From Microbispora sp. H13382 (lineage in GTDB: Bacteria; Actinomycetota; Actinomycetes; Streptosporangiales; Streptosporangiaceae), in contig NZ_JABBXA010000032.1 of assembly GCF_014161445.1 (NCBI RefSeq), forward strand, positions 1 to 64,000: DNA of 64,000 nucleotides. Direction: 5' to 3'. The notes under the pieces are model-generated. The model saw only the letters and a program-made list of their open reading frames with translations. It searched no databases and was not told where the DNA came from. Below, in pieces: positions 44,867-53,750 of this stretch (position 1 is the stretch's first letter; the number at the start of each line of letters is the position of its first letter). A program made the translations under genes and the position numbers.

Positions 44867-45706
44867 ATGAACCGCGAGACCGCTCTCGGACGCCTGCGCG
44901 CCACCGTCGAGGCCGGCCGGCCCATCATCGGAGCGGGCGCCGGCACCGGCCTGTCGGCCAAGGCCGCGGAGGCCGGCGGCGTCGACCTGCTGATCATCTA
45001 CAACTCGGGCCGCTACCGCATGGCCGGCCGTGGGTCGCTCGCCGGGTTGCTCCCGTACGGCGACGCCAACGCGATCGTCGTCGACATGGCCAGGGAGGTT
45101 CTCCCGGTCGTACGCGACACCCCCGTGCTGGCCGGGGTCTGCGGCACGGACCCCTTCCGCCTCATGGGCCCCTTCCTCGACCAGTTGAAGGCGATGGGCT
45201 TCGCCGGCGTGCAGAACTTCCCCACCGTGGGCCTGTACGACGGCAGGTTCCGGCAGAACCTCGAGGAGACCGGGATGGGCTACCGGCTCGAGGTGGACAT
45301 GATCAGGGAAGCGCACCGGCGTGACCTGCTCACCGCCCCCTACGTCTTCGACGCCGAGCAGGCCGCGGCGATGGCCGAGGCCGGAGCCGACGTCCTCGTG
45401 CCCCACGTGGGGTTGACCACGAGCGGCAGCATCGGCGCGGAGACCGCCCTCACCCTCGAAGAGGCGGCCGCCGCGGTGCAGGAGATGCGCGACGCCGCCG
45501 TCGCGGTGAACCCGGACGTCATCGTGCTCTGCCACGGCGGCCCCATCGCCGAACCGGAGGACGCCCAGTTCGTCCTCGACCACACGGACGGGATCGCCGG
45601 CTTCTTCGGGGCCTCGTCGATGGAACGCCTCCCCACGGAGAAGGCGATCGCCGCCCAGGCGACCGATTTCAAGCGCCTCCGGCTCGGCGGGCCGATCTCG
45701 GAATAG
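44867..45706 (+). CDS. phosphoenolpyruvate hydrolase-like TIM-barrel protein
   Basis: This 279-residue protein matches the PEP_hydrolase/IGPS-like TIM-barrel family: RPIIGAGAGTGLSAKAAEAGGVDLLIIYNSGRYRMAGRGSLAGLLPYGDAN, then PVLAGVCGTDPF, GFAGVQNFPTVGLYDGRFR, ADVLVPHVGLTTSG and VLCHGGPI. This domain forms the C-terminal half of plant Tm-1. It directly follows the Tm-1-like gene, so they form one operon. The substrate is unknown. The FFGASSMERLPTE C-terminal motif is intact. It precedes a catabolic locus but is separated from it by 350 bases with operator-like repeats. Confidence 0.92.
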   Translation: MNRETALGRLRATVEAGRPIIGAGAGTGLSAKAAEAGGVDLLIIYNSGRYRMAGRGSLAGLLPYGDANAIVVDMAREVLPVVRDTPVLAGVCGTDPFRLMGPFLDQLKAMGFAGVQNFPTVGLYDGRFRQNLEETGMGYRLEVDMIREAHRRDLLTAPYVFDAEQAAAMAEAGADVLVPHVGLTTSGSIGAETALTLEEAAAAVQEMRDAAVAVNPDVIVLCHGGPIAEPEDAQFVLDHTDGIAGFFGASSMERLPTEKAIAAQATDFKRLRLGGPISE

Positions 45707-45922
45707 TGCGCGCGTCCGTCACGAGGACGTGAACGGGCCGCTTCACGACGCCCGGATGGGCGCGCGAGCGCTTCGACCAGCAGCTCGCCTAATCGACCAG
45801 GGTGACGTGCGGACCGATCACCACCCGGACGTCCGCACGCCCGTCGACCGGCTGTTTTTCACTCGGATGTCCCACTCAGGGTGTCCCACCCAATCCGACG
45901 CCGACCGGCACGGCGGCGCACT

Positions 45923-45989
45923 TCCCGGTGACCGGGACCGGCTCACGCCGGAGCCGCGCGGCGGTGAAGCCTGTTCCCGGTGAGCGGGA
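45923..45989. promoter_or_regulatory. two TCCCGGTSASCGGGA palindromes upstream of the SDR-ABC operon
   Basis: TCCCGGTGACCGGGA (45923-45937) and TCCCGGTGAGCGGGA (45975-45989) share 5-bp inverted arms and a 5-bp centre and lie 38 bases apart in the 350-base region 45707-46056, which holds no gene. Related copies lie at 52421 and 61884, before other units of the locus. They are probable binding sites of one regulator not encoded in the window. Confidence 0.65.
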
Positions 45990-46056
45990 CTGCCCACTTT
46001 TGGTGTGCCGCGTCACAGCACTATTTCGGCCCAACACACGGCGGAACGGAAGACGC

Positions 46057-46818
46057 ATGGGAAGCCTGGACGGGAAAGTCGCGATTGTTACGGGAGCCGG
46101 TCAAGGCGTCGGCCAGGGCATCGCGCTCGCCCTCGCCGCGGAAGGCGCGTCCGTGGCGGTGCTCGGCCGCACGGCGGCGAAGCTGGAGACGACCTGCGAG
46201 CTGATCCGTGAGCGCGGCGGGACGGCGGAGCCGTTCGCGTGCGACGTGACCGAGACCGAGGCGATCCCCGCGGTGGTCGAGGCCGTCGTGACCCGGTTCG
46301 GCGGGGTGGACATCCTCGTCAACAACGCCTACACCGGCGCGTACGGCACGCTGCTGTCGATGAGCGACGCGGCCTTCCAGAAGGGCTTCCGCAGCGGCCC
46401 GTTCGCCGCGTTCGCGTTCATGAAGGCCTGTCATCCCCACATGAAGGCGCGCGGGGGCGGCAGCATCGTCAACCTCGTCACCTCGGCGATGGTCCGCTGG
46501 GACCCCTCCACGTACGGCGCGTACGCCGCGGCCAAGCAGGCGCTGCGCTCGCTGACCCGCACGGCGGCGGCCGAGTGGGGGCCCGACGGCATCCGCGCCA
46601 ACAACATCGCCCCGCACGCCCTGTCCCCGGGCCTGAAGCGGTGGACGGAGGCCTTCCCCGAGGAGGCGGAGGAGTTCCGCAAGACCATCCCCCTCGGCTA
46701 CATCGGCGACTGCGAGCAGGACATCGGCCGCGCCGTCGTCGCACTCGTGGGCCCGGACCTGCGCTACCTGACCGGCGCGACCGTGCCCCTCGACGGCGGG
46801 CAGGCCTACTTCGGCTGA
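46057..46818 (+). CDS. SDR-family oxidoreductase (catabolic locus)
   Basis: A 253-residue SDR: TGAGQGVGQGIA (12-23), NNAYTGAYG (about 90), Ser in VTSAM, YAAAK (about 154-158) and the C-terminal TGATVPLDGGQAYFG. The Gly-rich loop and the DGG tail fit a classical NAD(P)-dependent alcohol dehydrogenase. The NNAY in place of NNAG is a small deviation. It starts the transcription unit that continues with the ABC importer, so it probably acts on the imported compound or its CoA ester, such as a hydroxyacyl or steroid hydroxyl. Confidence 0.92.
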   Translation: MGSLDGKVAIVTGAGQGVGQGIALALAAEGASVAVLGRTAAKLETTCELIRERGGTAEPFACDVTETEAIPAVVEAVVTRFGGVDILVNNAYTGAYGTLLSMSDAAFQKGFRSGPFAAFAFMKACHPHMKARGGGSIVNLVTSAMVRWDPSTYGAYAAAKQALRSLTRTAAAEWGPDGIRANNIAPHALSPGLKRWTEAFPEEAEEFRKTIPLGYIGDCEQDIGRAVVALVGPDLRYLTGATVPLDGGQAYFG

Positions 46819-46879
46819 GCCGCCGCACCCCCCGCACCACCTGCCGCCGTCTGGCGGTCAGCGAAAGGAGAACCACCGG

Positions 46880-48298
46880 ATGAACGGCAAGGCGATCGGC
46901 CGCGTGGCGGCCGGTGCCCTGGCCCTCGCGATGCTGGCGGGCTGCGCCGGCGAGCGCGGCGGCTCGGCGGCGGTCCCGGCGAGCGGCGGCGACGCGCAGT
47001 CGCCGGCCGCCGCGGGCGGTCAGGGTCAGGAGACGTTCGGCACCCTGGCCTCGCCCTGCGGGCCGGGTGACGCCAAGGGCGCCACCGACCAGGGGGTCAC
47101 GGACACCGCGATCACCATCGGCTACGGCGACGACCGGGGCTTCACCAAGGCGCCCGGTCTGTCCAAGGAGATGGGCGACGCGGTGAGCGCCATGATCAAG
47201 TGGTGCAACAAGCAGGGCGGCATCAACGGCCGCCAGATCGTGGGCCACCAGTACGACGCGGCCTACATGCAGGCGGCCACCGTCATGCAGAAGGCGTGCA
47301 CGCAGGACTTCATGCTCGTCGGCGAGGGCTTCGCGATGGACGAGTCCGCCGAGCAGTACCGCGTCGCGTGCAAGCTGCCGGTGGTCGCGGGCTACACCGT
47401 CGGCCCGAACGCCGCGATGGGCCCGATGAAGTTCGAGGCCGTGCCGTACCCGGTGGACTACTACAACGCCGCGCCGCTGAAGCTGGCCGCCAAGACCTTC
47501 CCCGAGTTCACCTCGGCCGTGGACCTGGTGACCTCCACCTCCCCGGCGGTGATGGCGGGCAGCAACAAGATCGCGGGCGCCATGAAGGAGCTCGGCATCG
47601 CGCCGAAGAAGTGCGGCGTGCAGCTCAACGCCGAGGGCGACCCGAGCTACGTGCCGTTCGCGGAGAAGTTCAAGTCATGCGGCGTCAAGGCGCTGTGGAC
47701 GTCCAAGTCGCCGGACCCGGCGATGTTCAGCCTGCTCGAGTCGCTGGACCGGGTGGACGCCCATCCGACGCTGGTGTTCGAGGCCACCTGGTACAGCCAG
47801 GCCGTCGCGAAGTGGAACACCAGCGGCCAGGGCGACAACATCCACGCCGGTCTGATCTTCCAGCCCTTCGAGAACGCCGACAAGGTGCCGGCGGTGAGGC
47901 AGTACCTCGACCTGGTCGGCGCCGAGGGCGGCAAGACCGCGCTGCTCGGCATGCAGGCGACCTCCGCCTTCCTGCTGTGGGCCACCGCGGCCAAGGACTG
48001 CGGCTCCGACCTCACCCGCCAGTGCATGGTCGACAAGCTGTCGCAGATCCACGAGTGGACCGGCGGCGGCCTGCACGCCCCGACCGACCCGGGCGCCAAC
48101 ATGCCGTCGGACTGCACCCTCATGGTGAAGCTGACCGGCTCGACCTACAAGCAGGTCGCCCCGGCCACCGTGGGCGAGTTCGCGTGCGACAAGAGCAACC
48201 TGCTCAAGACGGACCCGGCGACCTGGGGCACCAAGCTCGGCGAGGACCGGGTCGCGACCACCTTCCTCACCCCCGACGTGATCAAGCCGCAGGCCTGA
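46880..48298 (+). CDS. ABC transporter substrate-binding lipoprotein (branched-chain amino acid type)
   Basis: A 472-residue exported lipoprotein: signal peptide with lipobox LAGC (Cys22), then a low-complexity linker and the Peripla_BP_6 domain (DTAITIGYGDDRGFTKAPGL, KWCNKQGGINGRQIVGHQYDAAYMQAATVMQKACTQDFMLVG). AAAGGAG lies ahead of ATG 46880. It binds a small molecule outside the membrane and delivers it to the permease encoded next. Six or more Cys (for example in CGPGD, MQKAC, KKCGV, KSCGV, KDCGS, RQCM) suggest disulphides. The context suggests an organic acid, steroid or aromatic acid rather than an amino acid. Confidence 0.93.
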   Translation: MNGKAIGRVAAGALALAMLAGCAGERGGSAAVPASGGDAQSPAAAGGQGQETFGTLASPCGPGDAKGATDQGVTDTAITIGYGDDRGFTKAPGLSKEMGDAVSAMIKWCNKQGGINGRQIVGHQYDAAYMQAATVMQKACTQDFMLVGEGFAMDESAEQYRVACKLPVVAGYTVGPNAAMGPMKFEAVPYPVDYYNAAPLKLAAKTFPEFTSAVDLVTSTSPAVMAGSNKIAGAMKELGIAPKKCGVQLNAEGDPSYVPFAEKFKSCGVKALWTSKSPDPAMFSLLESLDRVDAHPTLVFEATWYSQAVAKWNTSGQGDNIHAGLIFQPFENADKVPAVRQYLDLVGAEGGKTALLGMQATSAFLLWATAAKDCGSDLTRQCMVDKLSQIHEWTGGGLHAPTDPGANMPSDCTLMVKLTGSTYKQVAPATVGEFACDKSNLLKTDPATWGTKLGEDRVATTFLTPDVIKPQA

Positions 48299-48364
48299 TC
48301 GCCCCGGCGGCGGGCCGGTCCGCCGGTCCGCCGCCGTTCTCGCCGTCCAGAGCAAGGGCCCCGC

Positions 48365-50599
48365 ATGACGTCGTTCCTGACCTTCACGATCCTCGGGCTG
48401 GTCCTCGGCGCGGTCTACGCCATCGCCGCGTCCGGGCTGGTCCTCACCTACACCACCTCGGGAATCTTCAACTTCGCGCACGGCGCCCAGGCCATGCTGG
48501 GCACGTTCCTCTACTGGCAGCTCACCTACGGCTGGGGCTGGCCGATGTGGCTGTCGCTGGTCGTCGTGGTGGGCCTGGCCGGGCCCGCGATGGGGGCCCT
48601 GCTCCACATGCTGATCATGAGGGGGCTGCGTGAGACGGCGGACGTGACCAAGATCGTAGTAACCGTCGCCATCATGCTCGGGATGGTCTACCTCTCCCAG
48701 TGGATCTGGCACCCCGAAGAGGCCCGGGTCACGGAGATGTTCTTCGGGGCGAACGCGAAGATCGAGTTGGGCGGCGTGGTCGTCCGCGTTCACGAGCTCG
48801 TCTGCCTCGTGGTCGCCGTGGCGGTCGCGATCGGGCTGCGGCTGCTGTTCACCCGCACCCGCGCCGGGGTGGTCATGCGGGGCGCCGTGGACGACCCGGA
48901 CCTGCTCCGCCTCAACGGCCACGACCCCGACAGGATCGCCATGCTGTCGTGGGCGATGGGCTCGACCCTCGCCGTGCTGGCCGGCATCCTGGTCACCCCG
49001 ATCGGCGGCGGCGCGCTGGAGGCCAACCAGCTGACGCTGCTGGTCATCGACGCGTTCGCGGCCGCGATGTTCGGCCGGCTGCGCAGCATCCCGCGGACCT
49101 TCACCGGCGCGATGGTGCTCGGCATGACGGCGACGTACGTCATGGCGTACTTCCCGACCGACTGGACATGGGCCGGCAACCTCCGCGTCTCGCTGCCGAT
49201 GATCATCCTGTTCGTGGTGCTCATCGTGCTGCCGCAGGACCGGCTTCGGGTGGCGGCGGTGCGCACCCGGGAGCGGTACCGGCCACCCACGCCGCGCTCG
49301 GCGGCCGTGTGGGGTGCCGCGCTCGTGGCCGCGGTCTTCCTGCTCGCGCTGCTCCTGGACGACGGGTCGATCACGACGTTCGCGCTCGGCATGACGTTCG
49401 CGATCGTCGCGCTGTCGCTCACCCTCCTCACCGGCTACGCCGGGGAGCTCAATCTCGCCCCGCTGTCGTTCGGCGCGGTGGCCACGATCACCGGGTTCCA
49501 CTTCGGCGTCACCGGCAGCGGCCTGGCCTCCCGGCTGACGCTGTGGGGGGTGCTGCTCGCCGTCCTCGTCACCGCCGTGGTCGGCGGTCTGGTCGCGCTG
49601 CCGGCGCTGCGGCTGCGCGGACTCTACCTGGCACTCGCCACGATGGCGTTCGGCGTGTTCCTGTCGAACATGGTGCTGCGCGACACCACCGAGCACACGC
49701 TCTTCGGCGTGACGTTCTCGATCTTCCCCAACGGCACGCTGATCGTGCCGCCGCTCCAGGTGGGCCCGTTCGACCTGCGCGACCCGCGCACGCTCCTGAT
49801 GACCGCGACCGTGCTGTTCGCGCTCATCGGGGTCGGCCTGGCCGCGCTGCGCGCCAGCGGGTACGGCCGGCGCCTGGCGGCCATGAAGGACAGCCCGGCG
49901 GCCGCCGCCATGCTCGGCCAGAACCTGGTGAAGCTGAAGTTCGGCGTGTTCATGCTGTCGGCGGCCATCGCGGGCCTCGGCGGGCTGCTGATGGCGAGCG
50001 CCGGCGGCTCGGTCTCGGGCGACAACTTCGCCATCATGTCGAGCCTCGCGCTGGTCATGCTCACGGTCGTCGGCGGCATCGGCTACATCAGCGGCGCGCT
50101 GTTCGGCGGCCTGGTGTCCGGCGTCGGATTCACGATCATGGTGGGCACGTTCAACGACCTCGCCACCGCGCACCCCTCGATGGAGTCGATCTACAAGACG
50201 ATCGGTCAGCTCCTCGTGGTCGCCACCGCCCTCATCGGCATGGGCGTCGGCAAGAACCCCAGCGGCACCGTGCACGACATCGTCGAGGGCTACCGCACGC
50301 TGCGCGGCGCGAGGGCGCTGCTGGCCGGGGCCGCCGCCGTCGAGGCCGTGCTGTACGGCCTGGCGCTGACCGGGGTCATCGGCAACTGGTGGTTCGCCAT
50401 CCTGACCGCGTGCCTGGTCATGGCGTTGCCCGTCGCGGGCCGGATGCGGGCGGCCGCACCCGTCAGGCGGACCCCGCCGGAGCTGGCCGGTGTGGCCGAG
50501 CCGTACAGCGACGAGCTGCGCGAACGGCTCGACCGAGAGCTGGGACTGCCCGCCCGCGAGCGCATGGCGAAGGAGGCGAGCGTCCATGCCGTTGCTTGA
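48365..50599 (+). CDS. fused LivH-LivM-type ABC permease
   Basis: A 744-residue membrane protein that joins two permeases normally separate. The N-terminal half resembles LivH (GLVLGAVYAIAASGLVLTYTTSGIFNFAHGAQAMLG) and residues about 310-640 resemble LivM (MTFAIVALSLTLLTGYAGELNLAPLSFGAVA, then LRLRGLYLALATMAFG and AAAMLGQNLVKLKFGVFMLSAAIAGLGGLLMA). It has about 16 or more hydrophobic segments. A ~60-residue hydrophilic tail ends near the membrane segments at 660-700. The stop overlaps the ATPase start by 14 bases, so the two are coupled. It forms the channel of the importer. Confidence 0.93.
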   Translation: MTSFLTFTILGLVLGAVYAIAASGLVLTYTTSGIFNFAHGAQAMLGTFLYWQLTYGWGWPMWLSLVVVVGLAGPAMGALLHMLIMRGLRETADVTKIVVTVAIMLGMVYLSQWIWHPEEARVTEMFFGANAKIELGGVVVRVHELVCLVVAVAVAIGLRLLFTRTRAGVVMRGAVDDPDLLRLNGHDPDRIAMLSWAMGSTLAVLAGILVTPIGGGALEANQLTLLVIDAFAAAMFGRLRSIPRTFTGAMVLGMTATYVMAYFPTDWTWAGNLRVSLPMIILFVVLIVLPQDRLRVAAVRTRERYRPPTPRSAAVWGAALVAAVFLLALLLDDGSITTFALGMTFAIVALSLTLLTGYAGELNLAPLSFGAVATITGFHFGVTGSGLASRLTLWGVLLAVLVTAVVGGLVALPALRLRGLYLALATMAFGVFLSNMVLRDTTEHTLFGVTFSIFPNGTLIVPPLQVGPFDLRDPRTLLMTATVLFALIGVGLAALRASGYGRRLAAMKDSPAAAAMLGQNLVKLKFGVFMLSAAIAGLGGLLMASAGGSVSGDNFAIMSSLALVMLTVVGGIGYISGALFGGLVSGVGFTIMVGTFNDLATAHPSMESIYKTIGQLLVVATALIGMGVGKNPSGTVHDIVEGYRTLRGARALLAGAAAVEAVLYGLALTGVIGNWWFAILTACLVMALPVAGRMRAAAPVRRTPPELAGVAEPYSDELRERLDRELGLPARERMAKEASVHAVA

Positions 50600-51344
50600 G
50601 ACACGCGACGTCACCGTGCGGTTCGGTGGCAACACCGCGGTCGACGGGGTGAGCATCGGCGTCGAGGCCGGGTGCGTCACCGGACTGATCGGCCCGAACG
50701 GCGCCGGCAAGACCACGTTGTTCAACACCGTCACCGGCCTGCAGCGGCCGGCCGCCGGGCGGGTGCTGCTCGACGGCGCCGACGTCACCCGCCTCGCCCC
50801 GGCCGGGCGGGCCCGCCTGGGCCTGGCCCGCACCTTCCAGCGGCTGGAGCTGTTCCTGTCGCTGTCGGTGCGCGACAACGTCAGGGTGGCCGGGGACATC
50901 CTGCGCGCCACCGGGCGCACGGTGGACGTCGAGAAGGAGACCGACCGCGTCCTGGCGCGCACCGGGCTGGAGGACATCGCCCACCTGGAGGTCTCGGCCA
51001 TCCCGACCGGCCGGGCCCGGGTGGTCGAGGTCGCCAGGGCGCTGATGACCGCGCCGCGCGTGCTCCTGCTCGACGAGCCCGCCTCGGGCCAGACCGAGCG
51101 GGAGACCGAGGCGTTCGCCGCGCTGCTGACCGGCCTCGCCGCCGAGGGACTGGCGATCTGCCTGGTGGAGCACGACCTGCCGCTGGTCATGCGGCTGTGC
51201 ACGACGATCCACGTGCTCGACTACGGCAGGCTCATCGCCTCCGGTACGCCGAAGGAGATCCGGGAGTCGCCCGAGGTCGTCGCGGCGTACATCGGCACAG
51301 AGGAAATCGGCACAGAAGAGGTGCGCAGGGAGGAGGTCGCGTGA
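50586..51344 (+). CDS. ABC transporter ATPase (LivG-like) with degenerate signature motif
   Basis: A 252-residue ATPase with Walker A GPNGAGKT (36-43), Q-loop FQR (about 84-86), Walker B VLLLDEP (159-165) and switch His in LVEHD. The signature motif, normally LSYGQ in LivG, reads SAIPTGRAR (137-145), so it lacks the LSGGQ core. In heterodimeric importers one degenerate site is tolerated, but LivG/LivF pairs normally have both, which makes this odd. The tail carries a short IGTEE repeat. Overlaps the permease gene by 14 bases and the next ATPase by GTGA. Confidence 0.92.
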   Translation: MPLLETRDVTVRFGGNTAVDGVSIGVEAGCVTGLIGPNGAGKTTLFNTVTGLQRPAAGRVLLDGADVTRLAPAGRARLGLARTFQRLELFLSLSVRDNVRVAGDILRATGRTVDVEKETDRVLARTGLEDIAHLEVSAIPTGRARVVEVARALMTAPRVLLLDEPASGQTERETEAFAALLTGLAAEGLAICLVEHDLPLVMRLCTTIHVLDYGRLIASGTPKEIRESPEVVAAYIGTEEIGTEEVRREEVA

Positions 51345-52048
51345 ACGAGCAGGCGCCGTTGCTCGAGCTCACCGGGGTCCGCGCGGCCTACGGCCCGATC
51401 CAGGTGCTGCACGGGGTGGACCTGCGGGTCCACCCCGGGTCGGTGGTCGCCCTGCTCGGCCCGAACGGCGGCGGCAAGTCGACCACGATGAAGGTCTGCG
51501 CCGGTCTGCTGCCACTCACGGGAGGTGAGCTGCGGCTGGCCGGGCGGCGGGTCAACGGCATCACGGCCCAGGACGCCGCCCGGCTCGGCATCTGCTCGAT
51601 CCCGGAGGGCAGGGGAGTGTTCCCCAACCTGACGGTGCGGGAGAACCTGTGGGCCGCGACCGGGACCGGGGCCCGCCTGGCGGACCTGGAGGAGGCCGCC
51701 TACACCCGCTTCCCGATCCTCGGCGAGCGCCGCCACCAGCTCGCGGGCTCGCTGTCGGGCGGTCAGCAGCAGATGCTCGCGCTGTCGCGCGCGCTCGGCA
51801 CGGATCCGGTGATCCTGCTGCTCGACGAGCTGTCCATGGGGCTCGCCCCCATGATCGTCACGCGGATGTACGAAACCGTGGCGCAGCTCGTGGCGGAGGG
51901 GCTGTCGGTGCTGGTGGCCGAGCAGTTCGCCCGGGCCGTGCTGCCCATCGCCGACACGGCGGCCCTGATGCTGCACGGACGCGTCGTCGCATCCGGCCGC
52001 CCCGGCGACATCGAGGACCAACTCTCAAGCAGCTATCTAGGAGGCTGA
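51341..52048 (+). CDS. ABC transporter ATPase (LivF-like)
   Basis: A 235-residue ATPase with Walker A GPNGGGKST (40-48), EGRGVFPNLTVRENL (Q-loop replaced by the family's EGRGVF), intact signature LSGGQQQ (138-144), Walker B ILLLDELSMGLAP (158-170) and a switch region where the usual His is Gln (LVAEQFARAV), normal for LivF. GTG 51341 overlaps the LivG-like stop (GTGA). With the intact signature this subunit would carry the competent ATP site of the heterodimer. It powers uptake together with the permease and lipoprotein. Confidence 0.94.
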   Translation: MNEQAPLLELTGVRAAYGPIQVLHGVDLRVHPGSVVALLGPNGGGKSTTMKVCAGLLPLTGGELRLAGRRVNGITAQDAARLGICSIPEGRGVFPNLTVRENLWAATGTGARLADLEEAAYTRFPILGERRHQLAGSLSGGQQQMLALSRALGTDPVILLLDELSMGLAPMIVTRMYETVAQLVAEGLSVLVAEQFARAVLPIADTAALMLHGRVVASGRPGDIEDQLSSSYLGG

Positions 52049-52051
52049 CCG

Positions 52052-52408
52052 ATGCTGACCGAGGAACGACGCGAGCGGTTCATGTCTGACGTGGCGCGGA
52101 TGAAGCTGAAGACCGACGGGTCGAAGCACGACGGCACGGTGCGCGTCATCGGTGTGCTGCTGATGATCGCCGGGGTCGTCGGCGGGCTCATCGCGTACAA
52201 CAACTCCCTCACGCAGGACGACCTGAGAGACATCGCCTCCTTCCAGATCCTCGCGACGGCGTGCGCCGCAGTGACCGTGTCCGGCGCCGCGCTGTACCTC
52301 GCCGCGGCGGTGGCGCGCGTGCTGCGGCTGTGGCTGCTGCGCCAGCTCGTGGAGGGCCAGGCGCACACGGACCAGATCGCCGCCGCGCTGGAGGCGCGCG
52401 GCGCCTGA
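52052..52408 (+). CDS. small two-helix membrane protein, unknown
   Basis: A 118-residue protein starting three bases after the LivF-like stop. It has a charged N-terminus, two hydrophobic segments (about 31-50 VIGVLLMIAGVVGGLIA and 66-88 ILATACAAVTVSGAALYLAA) and a helical C-terminus (VEGQAHTDQIAAALEARG). It is probably an inner-membrane accessory of the transporter unit, as its position and spacing are those of an operon member. I do not recognise the family. Confidence 0.7.
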   Translation: MLTEERRERFMSDVARMKLKTDGSKHDGTVRVIGVLLMIAGVVGGLIAYNNSLTQDDLRDIASFQILATACAAVTVSGAALYLAAAVARVLRLWLLRQLVEGQAHTDQIAAALEARGA

Positions 52409-52420
52409 CCACCGTGTTCT

Positions 52421-52435
52421 TCCCGGTCAGCGGGA
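52421..52435. promoter_or_regulatory. TCCCGGTCAGCGGGA palindrome upstream of the flavin reductase operon
   Basis: A third copy of the repeat seen at 45923 and 45975, 72 bases before the flavin reductase start. A partial inverted copy (TCCCGCTGAC) follows at 52456-52465. It is positioned to control the CoA-ester degradation operon. Confidence 0.65.
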
Positions 52436-52506
52436 TTCGCCGGATCGCCGGCGGGTCCCGCTGACTAACGTCTGGACAGCTTGAAGACCGGAGAGGAGGA
52501 TCCCCA

Positions 52507-53748
52507 ATGACTCAGGAAGCGCCCCGGACAGCGCGCCCGTCCCCGGAGGCCGCGCAGAACGCTCCGGACGTGCTCGCCCCGGCGAAGCTCGGGCCCGTGA
52601 CCCTGCGCAACCGCATCATCAAGGCGGCCACCTACGAAGGGCTGAGCCGCAGGAGCCTGGTCACCGACGAGCTGATCGAGTTCCACGTACGCCACGCCCA
52701 GGGCGGCGTCGGCATGACCACCGTGGCCTACTGCGCGGTCGCCCCGGAGGGGCGTACCGACCGGCGCCAGATCCAGTGGACCCCCGAGGCGCTGCCGGGC
52801 CTGCGCAGACTCACCGAGGCGGTGCACGCCGAGGGGGCCGCCGTCGCCGCGCAGATCGGCCACGCCGGCCCGGTCGCCAACCCGAGGTCGAACGGGCTGC
52901 CCGCGCTCGGCCCCACCCGGCACTTCCACGCCACCACGACGAGCTTCACCAAGGCCGCGACCCGGGACGACCTGCGGCGCATCGTCGCCGCCCACGCCCA
53001 CGCCGCGAAGATGGCGATCGAGGCGGGCTTCGACGCCGTCGAGATCCACCTCGGGCACAACTACCTCGCCAGCTCGTTCCTCAGCCCCAGGGTGAACCAC
53101 CGCAAGGACGAGTACGGCGGCAGCCTGGAGAACCGGGCCCGCCTGTCGAGGGACATCGCCCGCGCCGTGCGCGACGCGGTCGGCGACCGGATCGCGATCA
53201 CCGCGAAGCTCAACATGGACGACGGCGTGCCCGGCGGCTTCTGGCTGGACGAGTCCATCAAGGTCGCCCGGTGGCTGGAGGAGGACGGCTCGCTCGACGC
53301 CCTGGAGCTCACCGCCGGCAGCTCGCTGCTCAACCCCATGTACCTGTTCAAGGGCGACGCCCCGCTGCGCGAGTTCGCCGCGGTGATGAAGCAGCCGGTG
53401 AAGCTGGGCGTCCAGCTCGTCGGCAAGCACTTCCTGCGCGCCTACCCCTACAAGGACGCCTACCTGCTCGACGACGCCCGGCAGTTCCGCGCCGCGCTCA
53501 AGACGATGCCGCTGATCCTGCTCGGCGGGATCACCAACAAGCAGGTCATGGACCAGGCGATGGCCGAGGGCTTCCAGTTCGTCGCAATGGCCCGGGCGCT
53601 GCTGCGCGAGCCCGATCTCATCAACCGCATCCGGGCCGACAACAACGTCAGGTCGCTGTGCATCCACTGCAACAAGTGCATGACCGCGATCTACGGCGGC
53701 ACCCACTGCGTGCTGACCGGCCCGATCCCGACCCAGCGGAAGGGCTAG
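52507..53748 (+). CDS. Old Yellow Enzyme-type flavin oxidoreductase
   Basis: A 413-residue OYE-family TIM barrel with the FMN/substrate motif EIHLGHNYLASSFLSPRVNHRKDEYGGSLENRARL (about residues 180-215). It ends in Cys-rich CIHCNKCMTAIYGGTHC (C-x2-C-x2-C-x9-C), similar to the iron-sulphur site of 2,4-dienoyl-CoA reductases, but the following NAD(P)/FAD domain of those (~670-residue) enzymes is missing. It could reduce a C=C bond in an enoyl- or dienoyl-CoA or a steroid ring. GGAGAGGA precedes ATG 52507. First gene of the CoA operon, three bases before the ligase. Confidence 0.92.
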   Translation: MTQEAPRTARPSPEAAQNAPDVLAPAKLGPVTLRNRIIKAATYEGLSRRSLVTDELIEFHVRHAQGGVGMTTVAYCAVAPEGRTDRRQIQWTPEALPGLRRLTEAVHAEGAAVAAQIGHAGPVANPRSNGLPALGPTRHFHATTTSFTKAATRDDLRRIVAAHAHAAKMAIEAGFDAVEIHLGHNYLASSFLSPRVNHRKDEYGGSLENRARLSRDIARAVRDAVGDRIAITAKLNMDDGVPGGFWLDESIKVARWLEEDGSLDALELTAGSSLLNPMYLFKGDAPLREFAAVMKQPVKLGVQLVGKHFLRAYPYKDAYLLDDARQFRAALKTMPLILLGGITNKQVMDQAMAEGFQFVAMARALLREPDLINRIRADNNVRSLCIHCNKCMTAIYGGTHCVLTGPIPTQRKG

Positions 53749-53750
53749 CG

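Noticed and set aside
46840..46875. GGCGGTCAGCG before the lipoprotein gene as a further TCCCGG-type operator
   Set aside because: Only one half matches and the opposite arm is absent; it also overlaps the ribosome site region inside the operon.
47675..51202. Very long open frame (1,175 codons) on the minus strand
   Set aside because: It is antisense to the importer genes, which have clear domain motifs, lipobox and ribosome sites. Its composition (strings of Arg, Gly, Ala, His) is typical of shadow frames in GC-rich DNA.
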